A stretch of 64,000 nucleotides of DNA from Chamaea fasciata (GCA_029207755.1 JARCOQ010000003.1:92458646-92522645), one strand, 5' to 3'; counted from the stretch's first letter, positions 1 through 16,553 are shown. Translations and numbers: made by a program. Notes: generated by a model not told the origin, from the sequence alone.

Positions 1-1513
1 ATATTTGATTTAGCATAAAGTCAGCATGGCATTGACAAACAATAATGAATTCAACATAGCTCGAATTAAAGCTAAAATGCCAAAAGCAGTTGAAAAATTT
101 GCACCATGGGACCACAGTATTAAGGGCTATGGTAATACATTTATTTTATTGTCATTTCAAGTATTTCCTCTTTTTTAAAACTGTTATCTTCCATCTCCAT
201 AAGTGCAGTTTTAATTGACACAATATATTTTTTATCAAACATAAACAAGTTTTACTAAAAAAGAAAAAAAAGGAAGAAATAAAGCCCTACAGCCTAATTT
301 CTTGGTTTATATTCTGATCACTAATAACAGTGTGCTTATATGTTCTACTAAATCAGTCATAATGTAATATGCATCAAAATACCTTTGTGTAGGAAGCTAA
401 ATTTGGATGAATACCATAGATCACAATAAACAGTGTCTTTCTTGCTTTTGTCCATTCACAGAAGTCTTAGTCTTGAACTCAAGGTTAGAGTTTCAAATTA
501 GTGATCAAGTACCTAAAGGTTGCTAATGCACATTTTAGGTACTTACTTTGTCATGTGTCTGGCTTTAGGAGGGTGGTTGTTTCAAAATACCTTAGAACTT
601 CTTCGAGTAGGAAATTATTTGCTTTAGATTATTTTTCACATATCCACTGTAGGTTCATATGCAGTGTAAATGCACATGTACATTACATATGGTGTTTACA
701 TATAGTAAGTTAACTGTATTCTTCCTTTCAAAATGAGTGAAGGGAATATTTGGAGATACCTCAGGATGTTGTAAACTTCTTTTATTAGTACATTCTGCAA
801 TACAGAATCCCTGAAATTTTCCCTTGGAGACACAAAATGAACACTCTTTTTGTATTGATGACAGGCTTTGGAGGGTACAAACTTTAAGCTGAACTGAGAT
901 TTGAGGTTCATGGATGCACATAGCATATTCCACCCTCTCATGGAGAGAAAAGCTAGTCCTAGGAAAAAATACATAGCCTGGACATCAAATCCTCATCTTC
1001 ATTGCTTTGCTGCCCAGACTTACTTTTGTTATACTATACTCCTTACTAATGAAGCTAGTACCACTGTGCCCATCATAATTAAACTGTGTTGAAAGAAGTT
1101 GTAATTAATAGTCACCATGTATTTACAGATATGTCAATGAATTTTACCCAGACAACTGATATTTCTACATTCCTCATTATTTACATCAATTGTAACAGTG
1201 TAAATCAAATTCAATAGTGCCAAGAGATTACAGCCAATCATCAAGATGCATTCTGGCTGGTTTGGTTTTAATTTAACATGCTTTTATGCATTCATTGTTC
1301 TGACAATCCTGTAATGAAACTCAAGAATAAGATAACTGGCAGCAATGTGCCAATACAATAACCTTTCTCAGCAGTAAGAATCTTGGCAGAATTTCTGATG
1401 CTGGCTTGCTGCAAATGTCAGGTAAACCTGAGTACTGTGATCGTGTGGAACTCATGACCATATTTCCCCATTGTAAAAGTTCATAGCATCTAATTTAACA
1501 CTGAAGTTCTAAC

Positions 1514-1546
1514 TTAGAAATGTTCTTAAGTTTAGAACATTTCTAA
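1514..1546. repeat. short perfect inverted repeat
   Basis: Arms 1514-1526 (TTAGAAATGTTCT) and 1534-1546 are perfect reverse complements of 13 bp around a 7-nt loop. The pairing does not extend well outside the arms. It may be chance in AT-rich DNA or a remnant of a palindromic element. Confidence 0.6.
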
Positions 1547-3720
1547 AATTATATTTCACAAAAAATATGATCCTTTATGTTAAATTATCCATATTTACAA
1601 GAGCATCACGGAAAAAGGGAATTAAAATTTTGGGGTTTGTGTATGAGAGGAAGGGGAAGAAATTAAGGAAGAAGAGCACAGGGCAAGATAGTGCTGTGTT
1701 TGCACATGATGAACAGCACCTACGTGCATGTGAAATACTCCAATTTTTAATAGGCCTACTGATAAACAGTGATTATCTTTCTGGTGGAGAAATGCAGTGA
1801 ACATGGGGCTCCAAATTATGTACTGTCAATCTTAATTTTTTTTTCTAGAGTATTCAAAGTGCCTTTTTAAAAATTTGGCATAAATGCCAGCAATTAGTTT
1901 GTTGGATGTTTTTGAAGGGATAATTCTTGAAATACAAAAAGCAATAATACTCTTTATTTTGTCATACTGAATGTTTGTATCTATGTTTTCCCCTAGGCAT
2001 AATATTGTGCAAACAAACCTAAAAATTAAAAGTACTGCTGAACTCTTAATGAATTACCAATACTTAGAAATTAAAATCAAGGTGGCCTTTTTGATAGAAA
2101 TGTCTGAATAATCTAAATAAACCAACTAATATTGAAGGGTTTAGTGTCTCAAGGATATTTAAAATTAGGTTTTATATGTTTGCTTCCAGGTAGATGTTTT
2201 CATTTGCATGTTATTTTTAATTTCTTTTTCATGAAATAGGAAATTAAATACTGGTACCCAACACAGTGACTTGTTATGTTCCTTACAATCATCTTAATGA
2301 ACACTTTACCTCAAATAAATATTTGACTTTGGTTTATAAAGAACTGGCAGAAAAATCTTTACTCTCCTGTTGCTCCCACAGTCTTTAAAATCTTAAAAAT
2401 ATGATTTAAAAAAGATTTTAAAAATCAGTCTATTTCTGGAAGGGACTTCATATTCTTTGTAGTGGCTTAGAAAGTCCTGTATGTGCCACTGTGTGCTTAA
2501 AGAGTTTTTAACAAATTTGTGTTTTCCTATTTATAATTTTCAGAGCTACTTTGTTGTTTACAGATACAAAAATGCAGTGCAGTCAGTATCTGCAGAGTGT
2601 GAGACTCTTGAAGAAGTAGGCAATTCACCTTGGGACAGACAGGTGAAAAACTATGTTCACAGACATAAAAATATAACATGGAGAACATGTAAGGATCTTC
2701 AAAATAAAGGTGAAATACTTTTATGTTTGTGGATACTTTAAGATATAAGTGACTTACAATGATGATACGAACTATTAATAAGGCAAAATAAAACCAAAAA
2801 TATCTTTTGTGTTCCTCAGTCCTGTTTCAAGCAAGATTAGACAGAGTACAGGCAGGCTACGGTGGACAATAAGGCAGGCTATGGTAGGTTTCTCTCAAAC
2901 TTCTAAAGCTAGTCACATGATTTCCTTAACTCTTCACATCTATCATGTATATTTACACCTTGTGCAGAACAGAATGCTAATTGGAATACATGAAATTACA
3001 TCAAGTCAGAACAATAGTTTTATCCCAGTCTTGATACCTTCTTTAGTGAAGATGGCTGTATAGCAGACTAGGAAGGCTGGTTCATCCAAAAGTTCATTTC
3101 ATTTCACCCAGAGTTGTCTGTTGGTCTTGTAAAAGATACTGTCTCTCCCTGAATACCTTGTCTTCTTTATGTAGTACAAGATTTTGGAGAATGAATCTCT
3201 AACTATACATCAGTGTTATGGAAAGCTTTTTTCATGAGACACAAGTAAATTGTTTAATCAAAGGAGTTTCAACTTTCAATCACATACCATTGCATTTGAT
3301 AACCAAATGCTGGACTTAAGAAAGAATGAGAAAGTGTCCAAGTGCACTGGCAAAGAAATAGTGTTACACTGGCTCACTGTAAAATCAGCATTAAAATATA
3401 ATGCTATCTATCAAGCAACCTACACTTTCAGGGTTTTCCATAAATGTCTCCGTATAAGGAGATTAAAATTATGAAATATAGCTATGTGTTGTGAAGTTCA
3501 GCTCACCTGAATGACCAAATAGTCTTGGGTCTTTATAATGTGTGAAGAGAAAGAGACCTTTTTAAAATTGTTCAGTCCATCCAATCTTCTTTTTTCTTCC
3601 TTAGGATGAGATTAAGCATACTTCCTAAGATACTTTTAACTCCAGAAAATTTTTTAGATGTGACTGTTAATATAATCACTGCTGAGAGACAGTTAAAATG
3701 TCTGCTGCCCCTTTGATTTT

Positions 3721-3749
3721 TTTTTTGTTTGTTTGTTTGTTTTGTTTTG
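3721..3749. repeat. (GTTT)n simple repeat
   Basis: T-rich run with four GTTT units followed by TGTTTTGG. Ordinary low-complexity intronic sequence. Confidence 0.7.
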
Positions 3750-4680
3750 GATTTTTTTTCCCCATGAAAAGAAATTGCAGGGATGTGCAAATATTCACAT
3801 GGAAGCAATCTTTCAGCAAGGGAATAATGATAAATCTCTAAAATCCTTTTGTACTGTGTGTGATTATAGATAACTCCATCTGAGATAAAGACTACAGCTC
3901 TGCTAGTAAACTAAGCATTGTCAGGGCATAAGTATGGGGAAGGGATTCTATAGACTGACAAAATGTTAGAGTAAATGCTAATGTGTCTCTATCATGCTGC
4001 CTTCTGTCTAGGACTTTCCCAAACAATCTCGGGAATAATATAGTAGACAGACAGCTGAATTCCCAGGAAGGGACTTATAAACAGCCATGCTCTTTTAAAG
4101 GACAACTGATTTAAGACTGCATGACTGTAGTCAGACTATTCTTACTGTTCCTGAGGTCTGATGTTTTGGGAGATATTAGCACAGAAAGAGATGCAGTATC
4201 TATGTGATAGAACAGCATTCAGTTATGGCCTACTATATAAAGGGTGAGTAGAAAATAAATCAGTCTGCAGGAGCTGATTGAGCTGACTGATCCGAACACC
4301 TGTCAATTTAAAGGGTAGATTCATTTCCAGAAATATATATCTTTTCTACCGACAATTGAAGTGGCCTAGACTAGTTCAAACTTAACCTTCTAATTTTCAG
4401 AATCCTGAGTTTTAACAGGTAATTCCCAACCTTTGTGCCCAATTAATGAAAAAAGAAAACAAAGGTCTTTTGTGTTTTCCGCAGTGTCAGTTGATGGATA
4501 TCTTTACCATCTCTACAGGAAGAAAAGCTCTGTGGACTCCTTGCAGTTTTTCAGCTGTGTTTGATCTCACTGCTAGGAGGAAGGCAACAAGAAAAACATG
4601 ATAGCAACTCTAGCTTGTGCATTTGTAAAATAATTAAAGGTTGTCTGTAGATATGTTATTTACTACTTAGTGAAGGGCCT

Positions 4681-4749
4681 CACAGAATCATAGAATGGTT
4701 TTGGTTTGAAGGGACCTAAGATGATCTAGTTCCAACCCTCCTGCCATGG
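4681..4749 (-). mobile_element. CR1 LINE 3' end, antisense (first half of a split copy)
   Basis: On the + strand this reads as the reverse complement of a CR1 3' end: CACAGAATCATAGAATGGTT, then the conserved words for GAAGGGACCT and GATCTAGTTCCAACCCTCC. The match stops at CATGG (4745-4749) and resumes at 5476 with CATGGGCAAGGACACC, which is the next piece of the CR1 consensus. The copy was therefore interrupted by a later insertion at 4750-5475. CR1 is the dominant LINE of birds and is also found in other reptiles. Confidence 0.85.
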
Positions 4750-5475
4750 CGTGAGAGCCTGAAAGGATTGCTAACTTGCAACATTTAGGGGTGGGTGTGG
4801 GTGTGTAGATGTGTCTGGCAAGGGGCAGCTTGGGTCTTGCTCTGGTGAGGTAATGAACTGCCCCTTACAGCCCACCCTACCCCAGCCTATATCCCAGCCC
4901 TGCAGTGGCTGCCAATCCCTGGCACACTGGAGGCAATGCTCCACACCTGCCTCAGGAACCCCTAACCCAGCTCCTTCTTGGCCAAATGACAGCAAGCCCC
5001 ACCTGGGGAAGCGCCCAGGAAAAGCTAAAGTGTACTTAAAGCCAGACAAAAGGCAAGAACATTTGACCCTTCCTCCTCTTGGAACTTCTACCAACTGAGC
5101 ACCATTGGAACCAGGAGCGATGGATATGTTTGTTCTTTTCTATGCCTTTTCTGTCTTTCTCTTTCTCTCCTAATTACCTCATCTTGGGATTCTGAGTAAT
5201 GTTTTTAGAAAATTAAAGTTGATCAGCCTTAGAGTTTGCTAAGTTGAATGGGCTAAGTTAATGCTTTGAGAAGTGTTTGTTTCACGTTGATTAAATGCTG
5301 CTCAAAACCTTTTTCCAAAGTTCTCTGATTTTCTAAAGATGCCAGTAAAAGCTTTTTTTGACCTTTTGGGTATCTGGGTATCTTGTTAGTATTTCTCCCA
5401 TGCATCTAACTCAGAGTACATGAACAACTGTAAGTGCTTTTAAGTCTCATAGATTAAATTTCTTGCGGCCTTACA
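4750..5475. mobile_element. ~726-bp insertion inside a CR1, probably a solo LTR
   Basis: This block is unlike CR1 and sits exactly between two consecutive parts of one. CATGG is present on both sides (4745-4749 and 5476-5480), as a 5-bp target duplication would give. The block begins CGTGAGAG and ends TTACA, close to the TG...CA ends of an LTR. Its first 350 bases are GC-richer than the flanks, and there is an ATTAAA in its second half. No gag or pol sequence is visible, and the length fits a solo LTR. Family not recognised. Open frames on both strands at about 4771-5098 are accidental results of the higher GC content. Confidence 0.6.
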
Positions 5476-5585
5476 CATGGGCAAGGACACCTTCTACTAG
5501 AACAGGTTGTTCAAAGCTATATTCAGCATGGCCGTAAACACTTCCAGAGAGGGGGTATCCACAGCTTCCCTGAAAAATCTCCTGT
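5476..5585 (-). mobile_element. CR1 LINE, antisense (second half of the split copy)
   Basis: It continues the CR1 at 4681-4749: CATGGGCAAGGACACC, ACTAGAACAGGTTG, TCAAAGC, then a diverged AACACTTCCAGAGAGGGG and ATCCACAGCTTCCCTG. These are standard antisense CR1 words in the right order. The match fades near 5585. Confidence 0.8.
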
Positions 5586-6516
5586 AGAAATTGCACTGAA
5601 AACAGAAAACTGAAGACCAACACCCTGATTCAGAACCACTTAAATAAGCTGGTCATTAAAATAAGGACAGCAAAATGGAAAATATTTGTAGAGTCAGAAT
5701 TACTTCTTTGGTATGCGGACAAGGCAGTAATAAAGAAGAATCCATAATGAAGAATAATTTGGAATTAAGAAAGGTGAATTTGGAACCACTATATTATTCC
5801 AAGAATAGGAACTGAAGGCAAAAGAAGTGATAGAGAATGCATCTTTACATTTTAGCAATGCTATATGGAGACAATGAAGAGAGTAATGCAAAAAATGTGG
5901 AAAGAGTTGTAGGTGCTCAGAGCAGATCTGCTCATTCCATGGATCACAGAAGGAGGCATTTATCCCATTCAGTAAGTTAACAGGCCAGAAAGGAGAATGC
6001 AAATTGAAAATGAGCGTGGGAATACTTCTTCCGTTCAGCAGAGTTGAAACTGAAGCCATGCTGTTTTGAGGCTAGGATGGATGAAGTAGTCTTTGCACAT
6101 GCTTCCTGAGTTACCACTATGGTCTTTTGATGTCATTATGTAGATTAGGTGAGGAGGTGAAGCTGCTACTTTATGCCAAAACCAGGATCAATATTTCCTT
6201 CCCAATTAATAAAAAAGAATGAAACATAAAAATGGTATCAATTAATTTCTCACCAATCTATTTTAAAATAATATAGAGAAGATGCTTTCTTCAATAAGCA
6301 AATGTCATAATCAAATATCAAATTAATAATTAGTTCCTAGTCTTTCAGTTTCTGATTTACCCACATTATATACTATTTATCTTTGGTCACTGTGAATACA
6401 TCTAATGTCATTGAATCATGAGAGTAAAATCTGCATCAGAATCAAATTCGTTGCCATTATATTTGGTCTTTATATCTCCATGTCTTTTTTCCTTCTTTCC
6501 CCATTTCCTATTGCAG

Positions 6517-6708
6517 GTTTTGACCTAGTAAAATGTGAAGATCCTGGCATACCAAATTATGGCTACAAGATACGAGATGAAGGACATTTTATAGACACTG
6601 TCATTTTATACAGCTGTAATCCTGGCTATACAATGCATGGTAGTAGTATTATGACCTGCTTAAGTGGAGATCGAAGAGTTTGGGACAAACCTTTGCCTAC
6701 TTGCATAG
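6517..6708 (+). CDS. CSMD1: CSMD1 exon: Sushi domain (inferred Sushi 7)
   Basis: Complete Sushi/CCP domain in one 192-nt exon. Acceptor TTGCAG|GTTTTG and donor CATAG|GTAATA. The first two bases finish a split codon and the last base starts one, so both flanking introns are phase 1. In the peptide (local residues 1-63) the four Sushi cysteines are seen in KCEDPG, YSCNPGY, MTCLSG and PTC, with the usual Trp in RRVWDKPLP before the last Cys. Sushi domains fold with Cys1-Cys3 and Cys2-Cys4 disulfides, and in CSMD proteins they separate the CUB modules of the extracellular region. The open frame extends upstream of the acceptor to a Met at 6405, but that part is intron. Confidence 0.93.
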
Positions 6709-11241
<4,533 letters not shown>

Positions 11242-11859
11242 TGACTTCAGTATTTTATAAATTTTTTGTCATTCTCATATTTTTCTACACAAGCTGCTAG
11301 TTTTCTCTGGGATAGTCAAGGTGTCCTTCTATAAAGTGTTGCATCAGTTTTCCGTGGTTGCTTGCCTGTTCAGGGGTAAAGTCCCTAGATATGGGACAAG
11401 AAAAACAAGACTCAATGTGCATTTGAGTGTTGCCTCACCCAAAAGTTGTCTTTTGCACCAGGACAACACCAGATTCCACCACCCCAGAATATATTACAGT
11501 GTTAATTAGCAGTATTAAACACCTTACATAATGGTGAGCAAGAACCTCAGGAATCTGCAAAATAAAACAATGTCCATGAATCACAGATAGGAAAAGAACA
11601 TTGCATTGCCTCATCCTCTCCACAGGTTAGCTCTGCCAGCACAGCAAGGCCATCAGTGCCAGGGCAAAGCACAGACCCATTATTTGGATTAATATGTTCC
11701 CAAATTCAGCAAGATGAAGAGTTAATCAGTAAAACCAACAAACTCCATGACCTGCACAGGAACTTGACACCTAATTACTTCCGTAGCTATAGTACCTTCA
11801 TACAAAACTGATGTTATCTCTAGACCCACATTAGGGTCTGAAAAATCTATGGTTGATTG

Positions 11860-11957
11860 ACATTGTCCCTCCTCAGCAGGATGGGGCGGGGACAAAATAA
11901 TATGAGAAAAACCATATGTGAGTCGAAATAAACCCAGTTTAATTAAAAACAAAAAAC

Positions 11958-11988
<31 letters not shown>

Positions 11989-11997
11989 AAAACAAAA

Positions 11998-12029
<32 letters not shown>

Positions 12030-12178
12030 CAAACAAAAAACAAAACCACAAACAACAAAGGTTCATTCATGGAAGCAGAGGAAAACAAAAGATTTATTTT
12101 CTACTTCCTATCAGTAGGTGATGGCCAGCCACCTTTTCGTGAGCAGGCCTTCAGGATGTGTTGCTCTGGGAAACATAC
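11860..12178 (-). mobile_element. avian ERVL-type LTR remnant, antisense
   Basis: From memory of a very common bird ERVL LTR, read antisense, these words match in order: CTCCTCAGCAGGATGGGG, a diverged AAACC..ATGTGAGTCGAAATAA, CAGTTTAATT, then after an A-rich stretch TTCTACTTCCTATCAG, GGTGATGGCCAGCCACC, GAGCAGGCCTTCAG and TTGCTCTGGGAAAC. These are the 3' (R/U5) half of the LTR on the - strand. No viral coding sequence accompanies it. The subfamily cannot be named without a repeat library. Confidence 0.65.
11945..12058. repeat. A-rich low-complexity run (AAAAC/AAAACA units, poly-A 30)
   Basis: CAAAAAACAAAA-type units, then 30 consecutive A at 11999-12028, then AAACAAAAAACAAAACC. It sits inside the ERVL LTR remnant where the LTR has a short A/T tract (antisense). 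It produces a false Phe-rich open frame on the - strand. Confidence 0.85.
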
Positions 12179-12180
12179 AT

Positions 12181-12220
12181 AATCACAGAATATTCTGATT
12201 TGAAAGGGACTCACAGGCAA
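12181..12220 (-). mobile_element. CR1 3'-end scrap, antisense
   Basis: AATCACAGAATATTCTGATT then TGAAAGGGACTCACAGG follows the antisense CR1 3' end of the subtype with TATCCTGAGTTGGAAGGGACCCACAAGG. Only about 40 bases are recognisable. It directly abuts the LTR remnant. Confidence 0.6.
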
Positions 12221-12438
12221 AACAATATAATTAAATGACAAGTTACGCAGTGGAAGGTTCCCCCCCCTCCCCCCCGTTTTGGTTTTTTTTTTGTAATCCT
12301 GTTTCACTAAGCCAAATATTGGATTTATGCCATCATGAGTGATTTCAATGCATAATTTTTGTTTAAATAACAATTTTCAAATTAATTATTCCCAGTTAAG
12401 ACTGAAAAGATGAAGAAATGTCAACACACAACTATTTG

Positions 12439-12461
12439 AAACAAACAAACAAACAAACAAA
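12439..12461. repeat. (AAAC)n simple repeat
   Basis: About five AAAC units in a row. Ordinary microsatellite. Confidence 0.75.
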
Positions 12462-13101
12462 AGAGACATTTATTTTTCTATTCTATTAGAGTTCTTCAGC
12501 ATTAAGAATGTAAATATTCAGGACTTGGAGACAATGCACATATTTTGACTTATAATATTCCTGAACATTTTAATGAATATAATTCTTCACCTGAAGATAA
12601 ATACAGATTATTGTATTTTAGTACAGTGTTATATTATATGAACTTCAGCAAAAAGCCAATCTTTTTTTCTTTTTTTTTGTAGAGGAAAGGAAATGCCATG
12701 CTGACAGGACTTATTGTGCTATGTGTTCTACTGTCCAGTAGCTGCTACATTTTTTCAATGGCATATAATTCAAGCAAAACAGCATTCTTGCTATCCACAT
12801 TTGAATAAAAATAGATCTTTGATGAAATCATAGTTCATATACCTTAAAATATTTATCATAAAAAAGATAATTTATAAACTTATAAATTAAGTCTTGAGGA
12901 CTTACACCCCATAATGGCATTTTCTGTCATTCAGATATTTATAAAACAGAACTGCATGATTCTTACAAGATCAGCTTATTCAACAGGAAAAATTAATAGT
13001 TCTGCAGGACCACCAGGTCTTCTTCAGTACAAAACAGCACCTTAAAACTACACTTTGGGAATGATTGCTTGGAGTTTCATGTAATTGTGTTTAACGAGTA
13101 A

Positions 13102-13338
<237 letters not shown>

Positions 13339-14007
13339 TAAATATCTTTCTTCTCAAATATAATAATTTCATACCCTATTTATATACATTATTACTTATT
13401 AACACTTTCTCCACTCTTTTCCAAGTTCCTCAGTCTTTAGAAGAAAAGAAATTATATTATTTTAATTATGTTATGTGTTTATGCAAATGGCTACAACTAG
13501 GGAGAATTTTTGGATTTACTTTGTATGTTTCAGGGGTTTTTTATTCCTTGTTTTCCACAGCAACCACATACCTAGCATAATCTAATTAGCATTACTTAAC
13601 AAGTCAAAATGGATCTGTACATACAGAACTTTCCTTCTGCACCAATAATTTTAAATATTCCCACTAGCGTTACTTAACAATGTATTATTTCATATTTATA
13701 GTTTATGTTGCTTGATTTTGTTTTCTTAAAACATTGGCTTGGCTGCATGATGCATGATTTTTATGACCTAAACATTCTTGGTATGATTAAGCCAGAATAC
13801 ATGACACCTTACCATATTGAAACACACCTAAAAATTTACTATTAAACTAATCAAATTGATTTTTAGATATAAAGCATCTCTGTTTATAGAGAAGTTATGA
13901 TCAATATTGTACAAATGATCAATATTTTAAGACTGGGTATGTGGAGTTTTCCTATGTTATTTTGACCTAAAGACGGGGTAGAACACAGGAGACTGTGTCT
14001 CTGATTT

Positions 14008-14100
14008 ACTCACTGCATCATTATGTCTCTAGCTATAATGTATGTATTTCCTGATGAGAAATACATACATTATATTTAGGGATATAAGGATTCAATGAGT
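14008..14100 (+). other. long near-perfect hairpin (pre-miRNA-like, or palindromic MITE)
   Basis: Inner arms 14034-14050 and 14058-14074 are perfect 17-bp reverse complements around a 7-nt loop CTGATGA. The pairing continues outward without bulges to 14008/14100. Over 43 stem positions I count 36 Watson-Crick pairs, 3 G-T pairs (14032/14076, 14028/14080, 14025/14083) and 4 mismatches (14033/14075, 14020/14088, 14016/14092, 14013/14095). The G-T pairs are tolerated only in RNA read from the + strand, which is the CSMD1 sense strand; on the other strand they would be A-C. Size and shape suit an intronic pre-miRNA or a small palindromic MITE, from which miRNAs can arise. No known miRNA was recognised. 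Expression is not shown. Confidence 0.45.
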
Positions 14101-16530
14101 CATAGGAAAAATATGAATTGTGAATTAATGTGTGTGAATAGAAGTATTGTTCTCCATAGATGATGCCATTCAGAAGTAAAGGGTTCTAACCAGCTTTCAG
14201 TCAATACTATTTGCATGAGGATGTAAACTTGGGGTTTTCCTAGTCTCTAAGTCTCTAATGCATTTTACATTTACCTATTTACCTCATTTTCCTGTGTTTT
14301 TCTGAATGCTGTATCTGCCTCCCCCAAAACAATTTTTCATCAGCCTAAAGAAAACTAGTTAAAAGTATGTAAATGAATTAAAGACAAAGAGCAGAATAAA
14401 TGTTTCCAAAGTTTCTCACCAGTGTGCTATATAATATGCTGCTTTTCGTTGTTTTTTGAAAAAACAAGGTAAGTTTTATATTTGTGGAAATAAAAGGTTT
14501 TTTTCTTGTCAGGATTAGCTAACACATTTAAGGTTGTATTATAAGAAAATGAGCTTATGCACAGATTTTAAAAGGACAGAAATGTTTAAGCAGTTTGATT
14601 TACCAACACATTCCTTAGCCCTCAGTGAGACTAAGAGCAAGTAGAAGACAATTTAGTCCTTTAAGAGAGAATAACTGATTTTCCCATCATAGTATAATAT
14701 TTGATGGATGCACTGAGTGATAATGCTGACAGTTGCAGAGTATGTTTTACTGGAATTAATTGGAATTAGTGATGAACAGCTGAGAGATCAAGTATAGGGA
14801 AAATATTTTCATTCACTCTGCTTGACAAGTGGAATATGTTACTATTTTTTTAATTGTAAGGAGTTAAAAAAAAAGGATTTAAGGAATATGTTAAAATAAA
14901 TGTTATTTAATCTAAAACTCAGTCTCGTTTATTTAGTCTTTTTGAAGCAATGAGCAGACCACTGTGGCCTTGACCTGTAAAGGATTTAAAGTAATTAATC
15001 TATGGCTAAGTGGGAATCTTTATATACTTTAGTATTCATCATGTGTTCAAACTGTCAGACAGTTTATAGCAAAGCTGCACAGAGTATTGACATTTCTGTA
15101 CTTTAGTAGCTTTTAACTCTATATAAAAGTTTTCTGAATTACTTAAACTTTTTTTTGGCAATTGCAGAAGATGTAGAATTATTGTTACAAGTTCTAAGAA
15201 GGTAATTGGTGAAGTTTTTTGTCTTTATGTTATGTGAAGGATTTTCAAGGGTTGCATCTGTTAATGAGTATTTAATTCTTAATTATAATTGAGTAAGTGA
15301 ATTTCAGGTTCAGAATTGCACAGAATTGGAAAACCTTCAGTAATACAGCTTCTGTACTGGATTATGAAATTGGGATGAGTGTCTGCATCTGTGACCAGCC
15401 CTTTATAGGATAAGATAAAGGATATACATTTCAGAATATCAGGTCAAATGTGCAGCTTAAAGACAAAACATGAAAGGGCTAATTTTCATCCATAGAATTT
15501 GTTTCACTGTTCTGTGAATGTGTTAATTAGTCTCTACACTCTAGAACGTCATAACTGCATCTGACTACAAAAGAGTATCTGTGAAAGGGTAATGGAAGGT
15601 AGATCAGAAAATATCACCTATAAATTGCTTACTGTTGATTGTAAATGTAATTAGAGGTATTTTAATAAAAAAAAAACATAATTGGCTGAATCTTGCAAAA
15701 TGTTTGAATGTTAGAGTGTCCTGTCTTGCCCGCTCAGCACAGCATGCAGAACATGAGGACATGAACTGACAAGAGTGATTATGTTAATTTTAATCAGTCT
15801 AATGCTTTTCATTAAAACCTAATTACTATTTAGTTGTGCATAAAAGGACAAAAAATGATGTTCAGTGTGCAAAACTGACCTTTACTCTGGGGGTAAATAC
15901 ATTTAAGCTATGTATTGCAAGTCAGGGATGTCCACCAACTCTTTCTGGTGAAAGGGTATAGGCAGATTTTGTATTTGGTATCTTTTTTACAAAGAAAGTT
16001 ACTGACAGCAAAAACTTCTTTTATAAGTTAACCATAAAAAAGTACTATCTAACCTAGCTTGATTCTGTCCTACATATCTAAGGTAAACAGGATAAATTTC
16101 CATCTGAAGTAGCCTTTTTTTTCTTTTCAGCTACAGCTCTAGATATACTAATAGCAATTTTCAAAATTTTGAATATTTAAGGGTAGATGCAATGAATCCT
16201 ATCTGTCTTTTCACAGGTATCTAGTTTCCTTTGAGATGCCATAAAGTATCCTGACTAGTCTCCATCTGCCACTGCAGAAGGTCACACAACCATAAGTCCT
16301 CTCTCCTATCTTCCAGTCCTGTACTGATACCTTGGATATGATAAGGCATCTGAAATGAGACTAGTCATCCATGTTGTAGCAGATCAATCTTGCCCTTATC
16401 TCCATGTGCTCTAGACTTCTGAAAGCACTTGGATCCCATGCTGATGGGCCTATTGCTTTTATTGACCAGAAGTTTATTTTATTGAGAGTTTTTATTTCTA
16501 ACTGTATAATTTTTTTAGTTGATATTTAGC

Positions 16531-16553
16531 AAAAAAAAAAAAAAAAAAAAAAA
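16531..16553. repeat. poly-A run (23)
   Basis: Twenty-three consecutive A. The sequence before it is not a recognised retroposon. Confidence 0.85.

Larger units (their letters stand above)
1..6516 (+). other. CSMD1: intron (3' part) before the first visible exon
   Basis: AT-rich intronic sequence ending in a T/C-rich tract and TTGCAG at 6511-6516. It holds a 13-bp-arm hairpin at 1514-1546, an exon-like open stretch at 2544-2709, a short (GTTT)n run near 3725-3749, and an antisense CR1 (4681-5585) split by an insertion. No CSMD1 exon for the end of the preceding CUB was found, so that exon lies upstream of the window. Nothing else was recognised. Confidence 0.8.

Noticed and set aside
4771..5098. 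Overlapping open frames of 107 and 95 codons on both strands
   Set aside because: Both fall in the GC-rich half of the inserted LTR-like element and result from its composition.
5700..6059. 119-codon open frame on the - strand
   Set aside because: No recognised domain, no promoter or splice context, and it lies antisense in a CSMD1 intron. Length is not exceptional for a 64-kb window.
6405..6516. ATG-initiated extensions upstream of the exons (for example 6405, 21436, 41948)
   Set aside because: They precede good splice acceptors and the coding domains start exactly at the AG, so the ATGs are intronic.
11722..12066. 114-codon open frame on the - strand, rich in Phe
   Set aside because: Mostly translation of the A-rich run within an ERVL LTR remnant.
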